NCBI GenBank assembly: GCA_027451305.1
Contig: DAIDJQ010000029.1
Span: 1-19,758 of the forward strand
Source of the DNA: Cellulomonas sp.
GTDB lineage: Bacteria; Actinomycetota; Actinomycetes; Actinomycetales; Cellulomonadaceae
Reading direction: 5' to 3'
Length of the DNA: 19,758 nt
Part shown: piece by piece, positions 1 through 6,589 of the stretch
How the letters are laid out: each line of letters starts with the position of its first letter
How positions within the stretch are numbered: position 1 is the stretch's first letter
Program-made: the position numbers and the translations under genes
Notes under the pieces: model-generated
The model's database searches: none
What the model saw: only the letters and a program-made list of their open reading frames with translations
What the model was told of the DNA's origin: nothing

Positions 1-69
1 GAAGGACGCGTGGTTCAGCTGGACCACCATCGGGTCGAAGGCGAACCGGCGCGCGAGCTGCTCGATCAC
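1..69 (-). CDS. Class-V aminotransferase / isopenicillin-N-epimerase-like protein, N-terminal fragment (truncated by window edge)
   Basis: Only the first 23 codons are inside the window, read leftwards from a GTG at 69-67. The peptide reads VIEQLARRFAFDPMVVQLNH followed by ASF. A leucine-rich lead-in followed by FDP, a hydrophobic stretch and LNHASF is the usual opening of PLP-dependent class-V aminotransferases of the isopenicillin-N epimerase / cysteine-desulfurase-like group, where LNH(G/A)SFG precedes the cofactor-binding domain. The start is well constrained because an in-frame TAG lies three codons upstream of the GTG. No strong Shine-Dalgarno is visible (only an AGGG-like stretch about 7 nt upstream). 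The gene is divergent from the NERD helicase across a 462-bp spacer containing a dyad operator-like site. The PLP-binding lysine lies outside the window, so the reaction cannot be assigned. Confidence 0.6.
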   Translation of the reverse strand, partial: MIEQLARRFAFDPMVVQLNHASF

Positions 70-179
70 GGAACGACCCTAGGCCGCTCCGGTGCAGCCC
101 CCGGACGCCATGCGCGCCTTCGGCGGGACCCGCGGCGCGTCGGGCGGGGAGGTCGACGTCTCTCGTCGCGTGTGCGCCC

Positions 180-204
180 GGTGTACGTACACGGTGCGTA
201 CACC
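180..204. promoter_or_regulatory. Dyad operator-like site in the divergent spacer
   Basis: Outer arms GGTGTACG (180-187) and CGTACACC (197-204) are perfect reverse complements separated by 9 bp. Nested inside is a perfect 12-bp palindrome, GTGTACGTACAC (181-192). The spacing and symmetry resemble sites bound by dimeric TetR-type repressors. It lies 111 bp upstream of the aminotransferase-like start and 328 bp upstream of the NERD helicase start, so it more likely serves the former. No cognate regulator is in the window. That it is an operator is inferred from symmetry alone. Confidence 0.4.
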
Positions 205-339
205 CGAGAAGCTGGGGGCGTGGTCCACCGGCAGGGCCGTTCGGGGCGCGCGGGGCCGGTCGGCCTTCGCGCCCCCCGTGCACAGCTTCCACGCGAGACG
301 GTGCGAGGCGGGCGCTCACCGTCGCCGCAGCGCCAGCGG

Positions 340-414
340 CCTGCGACCCTCGACCCCGGCGACCCTCGACCGCTCGACCCCGGCGACCCCTGCGACCCGC
401 AGCCCCTGCGACCT
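340..414. repeat. Degenerate GACCC-rich direct repeats
   Basis: A 17-bp sequence, CTCGACCCCGGCGACCC, occurs exactly twice, at 349-365 and 373-389 (24-bp period). CCTGCGACC occurs three times, at about 340, 389 and 405. The whole stretch is built from CGACC units on the plus strand. It lies in the non-coding 70-531 spacer, 118-192 bp before the helicase start. Apart from these repeats and the dyad at 180-204 I see no gene in 70-531. Confidence 0.6.
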
Positions 415-518
415 GAGACCCTGGTGGCCCGCGGCCCCGGTGACCCGCGTCCGCGGGTGTGGTCCGCGCCACCCGTTCGGGCACTCATCACGTGGTCGGC
501 GTGCGCCGATAGGTCCCC

Positions 519-525
519 AGGAGGT
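519..525 (+). promoter_or_regulatory. Strong Shine-Dalgarno deciding the helicase start
   Basis: AGGAGGT, a full match to the anti-SD core, ends 6 nt before the ATG at 532. The reading frame is open much further upstream (to about position 10), so this site is the reason to start the protein at 532 rather than earlier. Confidence 0.85.
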
Positions 526-531
526 CGATCC

Positions 532-2535
532 ATGCCAGCAGGGCAGTCCGCGGACGGTCGCGCCCGGCGCCGGGGTGCGCCTGTGCCGGTCCGGCCGAGC
601 GGCCGCGGGCACGTCGAGCTGATGCTCGAGGCGCTCGTGCCGCGGGGCTACCACCTGCTGACCCGTCGGCAGTGGCCGCGCACGCGCCGTGCCCGGGTCG
701 ACGTGCTGGTGATCGGGCCCAGCGGCGTGTTCGTGGTCGGCTGGGTGGACGGCGCGGACGTCGTGGTGGGCGAGGACCTGATGCTGCGCGGCGGGGACGA
801 CGCCGCGGGCGAGGCGCTCGCGCTCGCTGATCTCGCGGACCAGGTGGAGGCCGAGCTCGTCGAGACCGGGCTGGCGCCCGGGGAGGTGCGGTCCGTGCTG
901 GCCCTCGGCGCCCGGCAGGGTGTCGAGCAGCGGGTGGGCCCGGTGGTCGTGGTCGGCGAGCGGGACCTGCTGCGGGTTGTCGTCGGGCGTGGACCGCGGC
1001 TGACGCCCGGCGAGGTGGACGCGGTGCTGGCGCGGGCGTTGGCGTCGTTCGCGGCCGAGCAGGACGACACGGACCCGGTGCTGCCCGTGCAGGGGACCGC
1101 ACTCAGCGACGAGGAGGTGCAGGGCGCCCTGCTCGAGGGGCTGCTCGCGTCCCCGATCGAGCAGTGGATGGCGTTCTGCGAGCCGGTGCAGTCGCGGCTG
1201 GTGCGGCGGTCGTTCGACGGGCCGGCGCTGGTGCGCGGTGCGGTCGGCACCGGCAAGACGTCGGTGGGCCTGCACCGGGCCGCCTACCTGGCCCGGAACA
1301 GGCCCGGACGGGTGCTGGTGGCGACCTTCACGCGGACCCAGCCGCCGGTGCTCACCGAGCTGCTCGGCCGCCTCGCACCCGACGTGGCGGACCGGATCGA
1401 CGTGGTGCACGTCAACGGTGTGGCGCGACAGGTGCTCGACGAGGCCGAGGTCCCGTTCGCCACCGGCGTGCGGCAGGTGGCCTCCGCGTGGGCCGCGGCC
1501 TGGGCGCGCGCGGGCGCCGGGACGGCGCTGGACCCCATGCCGGACGGGTCGCCCGACGACCAGGGCTACTGGCACGACGAGGTCACCGCCGTGATCAAGG
1601 GCCGCGGGCTGACCCGCTTCGAGCAGTACGCCGCGCTGCCGCGCCTCGGCCGGCTCCGGCCGCTCGGGCCCGACGAGCGCCGTGCCGTGTGGGACGTGTA
1701 CGTCGCCTACCAGGAGGAGCTGGTGGCCCGGGACGTCGGCGACTGGGCGGACCTGGTGGCGCTGGCCGGCGTGCATCTGCCGCGCACGTCGTTCGCCCGC
1801 CGCTACGACGCGGTGCTGGTGGACGACGCGCAGCACCTCAGCTGCTCGGCGCTGGCGATGCTGCACGGGCTGGTGGGCGACCGGCCCGACGGGCTGATGC
1901 TGCTGGGGGACGCGCAGCAGGGGCTCTACCCCGGCGGGTTCACACCGGCGGAGGCCGGGATCGACGTCGTCGGGCGCACGGTGACGCTGACCACCGCGCA
2001 CCGCACCACCACCGAGATCCTCACCTTCGCCGCCGAGCTCGTGTCCGGTGAGCCGGTGGTGGGGCTGGACGGCACGCTCGGGCCGGCCGACCGCCCGAGA
2101 TCGGTGCCACGGCACGGACCCAAGCCGGTGTACGTGCGCTGCGGCACGGACGAGGACCGGGCCCGCCGCACCGTGACCCGTGTGAAGGACGTGGTGCAGC
2201 AGGTCGGCACCGGGTACGGCGACGTCGGCGTCCTGTGCCTGACCGTCCGCGGGATGGACCTCGCGATCGGCGCGCTCAACGGCGCGGGCATCCCCGTGGT
2301 GCTGCTGGACGACGACGACCGCACCGCGCCGGACGCGGTCCGCGTGGGCACCGTGCGCCGCGCCGCCGGGCTGGAGTTCCGGCAGGTGGTGATGCCGGAC
2401 GTGGACACGTCGTGGTTCGCCGAGCCGGCCGACCTGCACGGCGGTTCCGCGCTGGAGCACCACCGGCTGCGGATGCGCGAGCTCTACGTGGCGATGACGC
2501 GGGCGCGCGACGGGCTGTGGGTGGCCGGCGTCTGA
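532..2535 (+). CDS. NERD-domain / UvrD-Rep-like SF1 helicase
   Basis: This 667-aa protein probably translocates on or unwinds DNA or a DNA-RNA substrate using ATP; its cellular role is not known. Residues about 25-75 resemble the NERD (nuclease-related) domain, with E29, D57 and an IGPSGVFVV strand. SF1 helicase motifs follow: Walker A GAVGTGKTS (236-244), Walker B VLVDDAQH (428-435), motif III LLGDAQQ (457-463), motif IV-like LTTAHRT (486-492), motif V-like VGTVRRAAGLEF (605-616) and motif VI ELYVAMTRARDGLWV (650-664). Motif II is DDAQ instead of the usual DEAQ/DEFQ. The NERD strand that normally ends in an acidic residue and Lys (as in VIDTK) reads VVGWVD, so the nuclease lysine seems to be missing. 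The ATG at 532 is set by a perfect AGGAGGT. The gene stands alone, 85 bp before a co-directional MFS gene that is probably unrelated. Confidence 0.85.
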   Translation: MPAGQSADGRARRRGAPVPVRPSGRGHVELMLEALVPRGYHLLTRRQWPRTRRARVDVLVIGPSGVFVVGWVDGADVVVGEDLMLRGGDDAAGEALALADLADQVEAELVETGLAPGEVRSVLALGARQGVEQRVGPVVVVGERDLLRVVVGRGPRLTPGEVDAVLARALASFAAEQDDTDPVLPVQGTALSDEEVQGALLEGLLASPIEQWMAFCEPVQSRLVRRSFDGPALVRGAVGTGKTSVGLHRAAYLARNRPGRVLVATFTRTQPPVLTELLGRLAPDVADRIDVVHVNGVARQVLDEAEVPFATGVRQVASAWAAAWARAGAGTALDPMPDGSPDDQGYWHDEVTAVIKGRGLTRFEQYAALPRLGRLRPLGPDERRAVWDVYVAYQEELVARDVGDWADLVALAGVHLPRTSFARRYDAVLVDDAQHLSCSALAMLHGLVGDRPDGLMLLGDAQQGLYPGGFTPAEAGIDVVGRTVTLTTAHRTTTEILTFAAELVSGEPVVGLDGTLGPADRPRSVPRHGPKPVYVRCGTDEDRARRTVTRVKDVVQQVGTGYGDVGVLCLTVRGMDLAIGALNGAGIPVVLLDDDDRTAPDAVRVGTVRRAAGLEFRQVVMPDVDTSWFAEPADLHGGSALEHHRLRMRELYVAMTRARDGLWVAGV

Positions 2536-2620
2536 CCCGGCCCTCGGGACGGACCGCTCGCCGGGCCCGTCGTCGTCCGACCTATCCTGGGGGCCGCACC
2601 CGCGACCCCGAACGGACGTC

Positions 2621-3922
2621 ATGACCGACCTGGCCCCGCCCCGGCCGTCGCGCCGGTGGTGGTCACTGGTGCCCGTCGCGGCGCTGCTGGCCTTCACCGC
2701 CGTGCTGCGCGCACCCATCGGCGTGATCCCGCCGCTGCTGCCCCTGCTGCGCACCGACCTGGCGCTGACGCCGGTGCAGGCCGGTCTGCTCACGGCCATC
2801 CCCGTGCTGTGCTTCGGGGCGATGACGCCGGTGGCGTCCGTGCTGCTGCGGCGCACGGGGATCAACCACGGGGCGCTGTACTGCCTCCTGGGGATCATCG
2901 GCGGGTCGCTGGTGCGCTCGTCGGGCGGCGTGGTCGGCGCCTACGCGGGGACGGTGCTGATCGGCGCCGGGATCACCATCGGCAACCTGGTGGTGCCGAT
3001 GCTGATCGGACGCCAGTTCCAGCACAGGGCCCCCCTGTTGACCGGTGCGTACAGCGGCATGGTGAACACGACGGTCACCGCGGCGACCGCGGCGGCGGTC
3101 CCCATGGCGCTCGCCGTCGGCTGGCAGGCCTCTGCCGCGTCGTGGGGCGTGGTGCTCGGTGCCGTCGCGCTGGTGCTGTGGCTGGCGGTCTACCCGCCCG
3201 GGGTGGCCGGCGCGCGGGCCTCCGTGCGGCGTCTGGCCGGGCTGTCGGAACCCGCGCCGCGCATCCCCGGCCGTGCGGACCGACGCACGGCGGCCGACGA
3301 CGGCCCGCCGCAGCGCCGCCTCGCCGTGCTGCTGACCATCGCCTTCTGCGGGCACACCTTCGCGTACTACGGCTTGACCGGCTGGCTGCCGACCGCGCTG
3401 GCCGACCTGCAGCACATGACCGCAGGTCAGGCTGGCGCCGCCGCAAGCCTGTTCCAGGGTGCCGGGGTGGTGGGACCGCTGCTGGTGCCGGTGCTGGCGG
3501 GGGCGCTGCACTGGACGGTCCGCCGGCTGATGACCGTGGTGTGCCTGTCCTGGGTGGCGCTGCCGCTCGGCCTGCTGGTGCTGCCGGGCGCGTGGGCGCT
3601 GTGGAGCCTGGTCGGCGGGGCGGCGCAGGGCGCCCTGTTCACCGCGCTGTTCCTGGTGGTGATCCAGCGGGCCCGGTCGGTGGACGAGAACCGCCGGCTG
3701 ACCGCGAGCATCCAGACGGTGGGGTACGTGGCCGGCGCGTCCGGGCCGGTGCTGTTCGGCTGGGTGCACCAGGCGGTGGGCGGGTGGACGGCGCCGTTCC
3801 TGGTGGGGCTGGTCGCGCTGCTGGTGATGACGGTGGCGGGGGTCAGCGCGGTGCGGGTCCCGGTGCCGGTACAGCCGGTGATGGTGCCGGACGGGCGGGG
3901 CGGCGGACGCGCCGCACGCTGA
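2621..3922 (+). CDS. MFS transporter, CynX/NimT-like family
   Basis: A 433-aa integral membrane protein with about 12 hydrophobic segments. The N-terminal pattern (about residues 22-70) has an RAPIG helix start, then PPLLPLLRTDLALTPVQAGL and LLTAIPVLCFGAMTP. This is the typical signature of the CynX (cyanate permease) / NimT branch, the proton-driven small-solute transporters of the major facilitator superfamily. A hydrophilic linker at about 200-230 separates the two six-helix halves. The ATG at 2621 is the first sensible start; only a weak GGA lies upstream, with a TATCCT -10-like hexamer at 2583-2588. Its last 80 bp overlap, on the opposite strand, the 3' end of the ClC gene, and both tails are low-complexity Pro/Arg/Val-rich. 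The substrate cannot be read from the sequence, and cyanate is only the family's name-giving solute. Confidence 0.85.
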   Translation: MTDLAPPRPSRRWWSLVPVAALLAFTAVLRAPIGVIPPLLPLLRTDLALTPVQAGLLTAIPVLCFGAMTPVASVLLRRTGINHGALYCLLGIIGGSLVRSSGGVVGAYAGTVLIGAGITIGNLVVPMLIGRQFQHRAPLLTGAYSGMVNTTVTAATAAAVPMALAVGWQASAASWGVVLGAVALVLWLAVYPPGVAGARASVRRLAGLSEPAPRIPGRADRRTAADDGPPQRRLAVLLTIAFCGHTFAYYGLTGWLPTALADLQHMTAGQAGAAASLFQGAGVVGPLLVPVLAGALHWTVRRLMTVVCLSWVALPLGLLVLPGAWALWSLVGGAAQGALFTALFLVVIQRARSVDENRRLTASIQTVGYVAGASGPVLFGWVHQAVGGWTAPFLVGLVALLVMTVAGVSAVRVPVPVQPVMVPDGRGGGRAAR

Positions 3923-5237
3923 GCTCGGTGCGGGTGATCTCGGCGAGGGCGCGGGCGGCCAGGACGGTGAGCACGAGCACGAGCCACAGCGGTGCCGGCG
4001 CATGGGTGAGCTCGATGCCGAAGGCGGCGGCGAACATCGGGGCGCGTTGGGTGACAGCCAGGACGCCGACGGCCATGAGCAGGGCGTACTGCTGCATCGA
4101 CACGGGGTGGCCGAGCCGGCCGGCGACGAGGGCGACCAGGACACCGGTGGCGCCTCCGGTCGCGAGTGCGGGGGTGAGCAGGCCGCCGGCGGCGCCGGCC
4201 CACAGCCAGCCGGCGGTGGCGGCGGGCTTGACGAGGATCAGCAGGGCTGCGGGCAGCAGCGTGAGGCTGCCGACGAATGCGGCGTCCAGGACGGGCTTGC
4301 CGTTGCCGGGCAGCTGCGGCAGCCACCAGGACACCAGCCCGGTACCGGCCCCGGTCAGTGCGAGGGCGACGGGCAGCAGCTTGGAGCGGTGCACCCTCAG
4401 GTGCCGGCTGACGCTGGTCCCGCGCGCGAAGCCGGTGCCGACGGCGGCGGTCAGCGGGACGGCCACCAGCGCCCCGACCCAGGTGGCGGTGGTCACGGGG
4501 GCCGAGGGGAACGAGTACACGGGGTGCCGGCCGACGACCGGCCAGGCGGTGACCGTCGCGATCACGCTGACCGTCAGCGCGAGGACGGCCACGCGCCAGC
4601 GTCGGGTGACCAGCAGCACCTCCAGGGTGTACACGGCCCCGGTCAGCGGCACGTTGTAGACCGCCGCGAGGCCGGCGCCGGCCGCGGCCCCGACGAGGAC
4701 GCGCCGGTCGGCCGGGTCCAGCCGGAGCCGGTCGCTGATCCAGGTGGCCACGGCCGCGGCACCCTGGCGGGGTGCGCCCTCCCGGCCGATGGACGCGCCG
4801 GCGGCGACCACCACGGTCTGCAGCACGGCGTCGGCCCAGGTCGGCAGGAACGCCAGGCGGCGGGAGGGGTCGTGGAGCACCGTGGTGACCGGCTCGACGT
4901 CGGCCCGGCGACGCAGCGCCCACCAGCCGATCCCCACCAGCGCACCGGCCACGGTCGGCGCGAGCAGCCGGCGCCAGAGCCGCAGCCCGGCGACGGTGTC
5001 GATCCCGTCGTGGGACACGTCCCCGAGGGCCAGGTGCTGCACGCCGTGCAGGAGCAGCCAGAACACCGCCCCCGTGAGCCCGGCGCCGAGGCCGGCGAGC
5101 ACCACGGCGGCCGTCAGCCGCCGCCAGCCCGACGCCGGACGGCGCGGGGTGAACCGGCGCTGCACCTGGTCCCACGCCCACGCCCGCCGGCGGTCCCCCT
5201 CGTCGTCCTCGGTGACGGTGTCGATCTCGGCGCTCAT
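3843..5237 (-). CDS. Divergent ClC-family chloride channel / anion transporter
   Basis: A 464-aa polytopic protein of the ClC family, which moves chloride or other anions across the cytoplasmic membrane. The gating-glutamate motif is GREGAPRQ (151-158, E153). The YNVPLTGAVYTLEV helix (194-207) matches the FNAPLAGILFIIEE helix of E. coli ClcA, and GGLLTP (351-356) corresponds to the GxFxP anion-site motif. The first anion-site motif GSGIP is not recognisable. The second glutamate of ClcA's IIEE (E203, internal proton site) is V207 here, and the ClcA Tyr445 region (AEITRTELSV, 432-441) has no tyrosine. It therefore looks more channel-like or altered in selectivity. Its ATG overlaps the anSME stop codon (ATGA), implying translational coupling. 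The C-terminal 26 codons overlap the convergent MFS gene and encode a Pro/Ala/Arg tail. Confidence 0.87.
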   Translation of the reverse strand: MSAEIDTVTEDDEGDRRRAWAWDQVQRRFTPRRPASGWRRLTAAVVLAGLGAGLTGAVFWLLLHGVQHLALGDVSHDGIDTVAGLRLWRRLLAPTVAGALVGIGWWALRRRADVEPVTTVLHDPSRRLAFLPTWADAVLQTVVVAAGASIGREGAPRQGAAAVATWISDRLRLDPADRRVLVGAAAGAGLAAVYNVPLTGAVYTLEVLLVTRRWRVAVLALTVSVIATVTAWPVVGRHPVYSFPSAPVTTATWVGALVAVPLTAAVGTGFARGTSVSRHLRVHRSKLLPVALALTGAGTGLVSWWLPQLPGNGKPVLDAAFVGSLTLLPAALLILVKPAATAGWLWAGAAGGLLTPALATGGATGVLVALVAGRLGHPVSMQQYALLMAVGVLAVTQRAPMFAAAFGIELTHAPAPLWLVLVLTVLAARALAEITRTELSVRRVRRPARPAPSPAVPAPGPAPR

Positions 5238-6511
5238 GCCACCGTTGCTCGAGGGCGCAGCCGCTGCCGCACGGCCGGGTCCATGATCTCGGCCGGCGCC
5301 CGCCCCTGCCGGATGAGGCGTGCCATCGCGACCAGATCGGGCCGGATGTGCCCGAAGAAGGCCTCGTAGCCGACGCAGAGGTAGTTGTGCCCGGCCTCGC
5401 CGTCACGGGACGTGACGAACCGGTCCTTCGGGCAGCCGCCGTTGCAGAACGTCCGGACCGGGCAGGCACGGCACTGCGCGGTGAGCTCGACGGCCTTCTT
5501 GCGGTTGAACTGCTGGTGGCGCGGCGTGGCGGTCAGCTCCGCGAAGTCCTGCTCCGCCACGTTGCCCAGCCGCCAGTCGGGCTCCACCCAGTGGTCGCAG
5601 GAGTACACGTCGCCGTTGTATTCGACGGCGAGGGCGTTGCCGCACTCGGGGGCGTGCACGCACACCGGGTGCACCCCGAAGACGGCCGACAGGGCGGCGT
5701 CCACGTGCTGGATGTAGACCCGGCCGACGTCCCGGCTCACCCACCCGTCGTAGACCTCGATCATGAACCGGCCGAACGCCACCGGGTCCACCGAGCGGGA
5801 CGTCACCCGGTCGCCGTGCTGCGTGTACAGCAGGTGCTCCGACGCGCTGCGCCAGCCCTTCTCGAGGGTGGGCAGCTGGGCGACGGTCGCGCGCTCGACG
5901 ATGGGGATGAGCTGCAGGTGCGTCGCGCCCAGCTCGTCGGTGAAGTAGCGGTAGACCTCGGCGCCGTGGTCCTGGTTCGCGGCGTTCACCGTGCACAGCA
6001 GGTTGGTCTGGACGCCGTGCCGCTGCAGGGTTCGCCAGGCTCGCACCACCTGGTCGTGGGTGCCACGGCCGGCGCGGTTGGTGCGGTAGGTGTCGTGCAT
6101 CGACGCGGGCCCGTCAAGGCTCAGGCCGACCAGGACGCTCTCGCGGGCGAGGAGCTCGGCCCAGGCGTCGTCGATCAGGATGCCGTTGGTCTGGATCGTG
6201 TGCACCACCCGCTGCCCGGGGCGGGCGTACTCGCGGCCCAGGGCGATGGCCTGCTCGAAGAAGTCGAGGCCACGCATCGTCGGCTCACCACCCTGCCAGG
6301 CGAGGGTGACCTCGCCGTCGGGCTGGTTGGCCAGGAAGGTGCGGACGTAGTCGCGCAGCACGTCGTCCGACATGCGTTGGCGCGCGTCGTCGTACAGCAG
6401 CTCCTTGGACAGGAAGAAGCAGTAGGCGCAGTCGAGGTTGCACGCCGCGCCCGTCGGCTTGGCCACCACGGAGAACGCCAGCTGTCGGGCGCCGGTCGGG
6501 CTCGGGATCAT
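5234..6511 (-). CDS. Anaerobic-type sulfatase-maturating enzyme (radical SAM/SPASM)
   Basis: This 425-aa enzyme oxidises the active-site Cys (or Ser) of a sulfatase to formylglycine using S-adenosylmethionine and iron-sulfur clusters, without oxygen. The radical-SAM cluster motif CNLDCAYC gives C24, C28 and C31. WQGGEPT (72-78) is the GGEP SAM-binding strand, and QTNG (107-110) and LSLDGP (130-135) are further family hallmarks. The C-terminal SPASM region has C284, C290, C305, C347, C350, C356, C360 and C379, enough for two auxiliary [4Fe-4S] clusters as in anSMEcpe. The length is within the usual 370-430 range. The ATG at 6511 follows GAGAGGTGAG. It lies 78 bp downstream of the CTPAR sulfatase, its obvious client, and overlaps the ClC gene by 4 bp. 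The cytosolic location fits a sulfatase without a signal peptide. No FGE-type oxygen-dependent maturase is visible in the window. Confidence 0.93.
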   Translation of the reverse strand: MIPSPTGARQLAFSVVAKPTGAACNLDCAYCFFLSKELLYDDARQRMSDDVLRDYVRTFLANQPDGEVTLAWQGGEPTMRGLDFFEQAIALGREYARPGQRVVHTIQTNGILIDDAWAELLARESVLVGLSLDGPASMHDTYRTNRAGRGTHDQVVRAWRTLQRHGVQTNLLCTVNAANQDHGAEVYRYFTDELGATHLQLIPIVERATVAQLPTLEKGWRSASEHLLYTQHGDRVTSRSVDPVAFGRFMIEVYDGWVSRDVGRVYIQHVDAALSAVFGVHPVCVHAPECGNALAVEYNGDVYSCDHWVEPDWRLGNVAEQDFAELTATPRHQQFNRKKAVELTAQCRACPVRTFCNGGCPKDRFVTSRDGEAGHNYLCVGYEAFFGHIRPDLVAMARLIRQGRAPAEIMDPAVRQRLRPRATVA

Positions 6512-6530
6512 CTGCTCACCTCTCGTCGCA

Positions 6531-6563
6531 CCGGTGGGCCCCCCGAGCCGGGGAGCCCACCGG
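6531..6563 (-). promoter_or_regulatory. Strong hairpin between sulfatase and anSME genes
   Basis: CCGGTGGGC (6531-6539) and GCCCACCGG (6555-6563) are perfect 9-bp complementary arms. After one mismatch, CCCC (6541-6544) and GGGG (6550-6553) continue the stem around a GAGCC loop. In the transcript it begins 26 nt after the sulfatase stop and ends 19 nt before the anSME ATG, just before its Shine-Dalgarno. There is no U-tract. It could act as a partial terminator, an RNA-end stabiliser or a processing site that lowers maturase output relative to sulfatase. The function is inferred; the symmetry is directly seen. Confidence 0.6.
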
Positions 6564-6589
6564 GTCCAGCACGCGCCAGGGAAGGCCGG

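Noticed and set aside
66..622. Overlapping plus- and minus-strand small ORFs in the 70-531 spacer
   Set aside because: Arg/Pro/Gly-rich translations without domain features or ribosome-binding sites. The region is repetitive and carries an operator-like dyad.
316..2898. Long minus-strand open frame (860 codons) opposite the NERD helicase
   Set aside because: His/Arg/Gly/Pro-rich without any domain motif. It is the antisense shadow expected in high-GC coding DNA, and the plus strand has clear helicase motifs.
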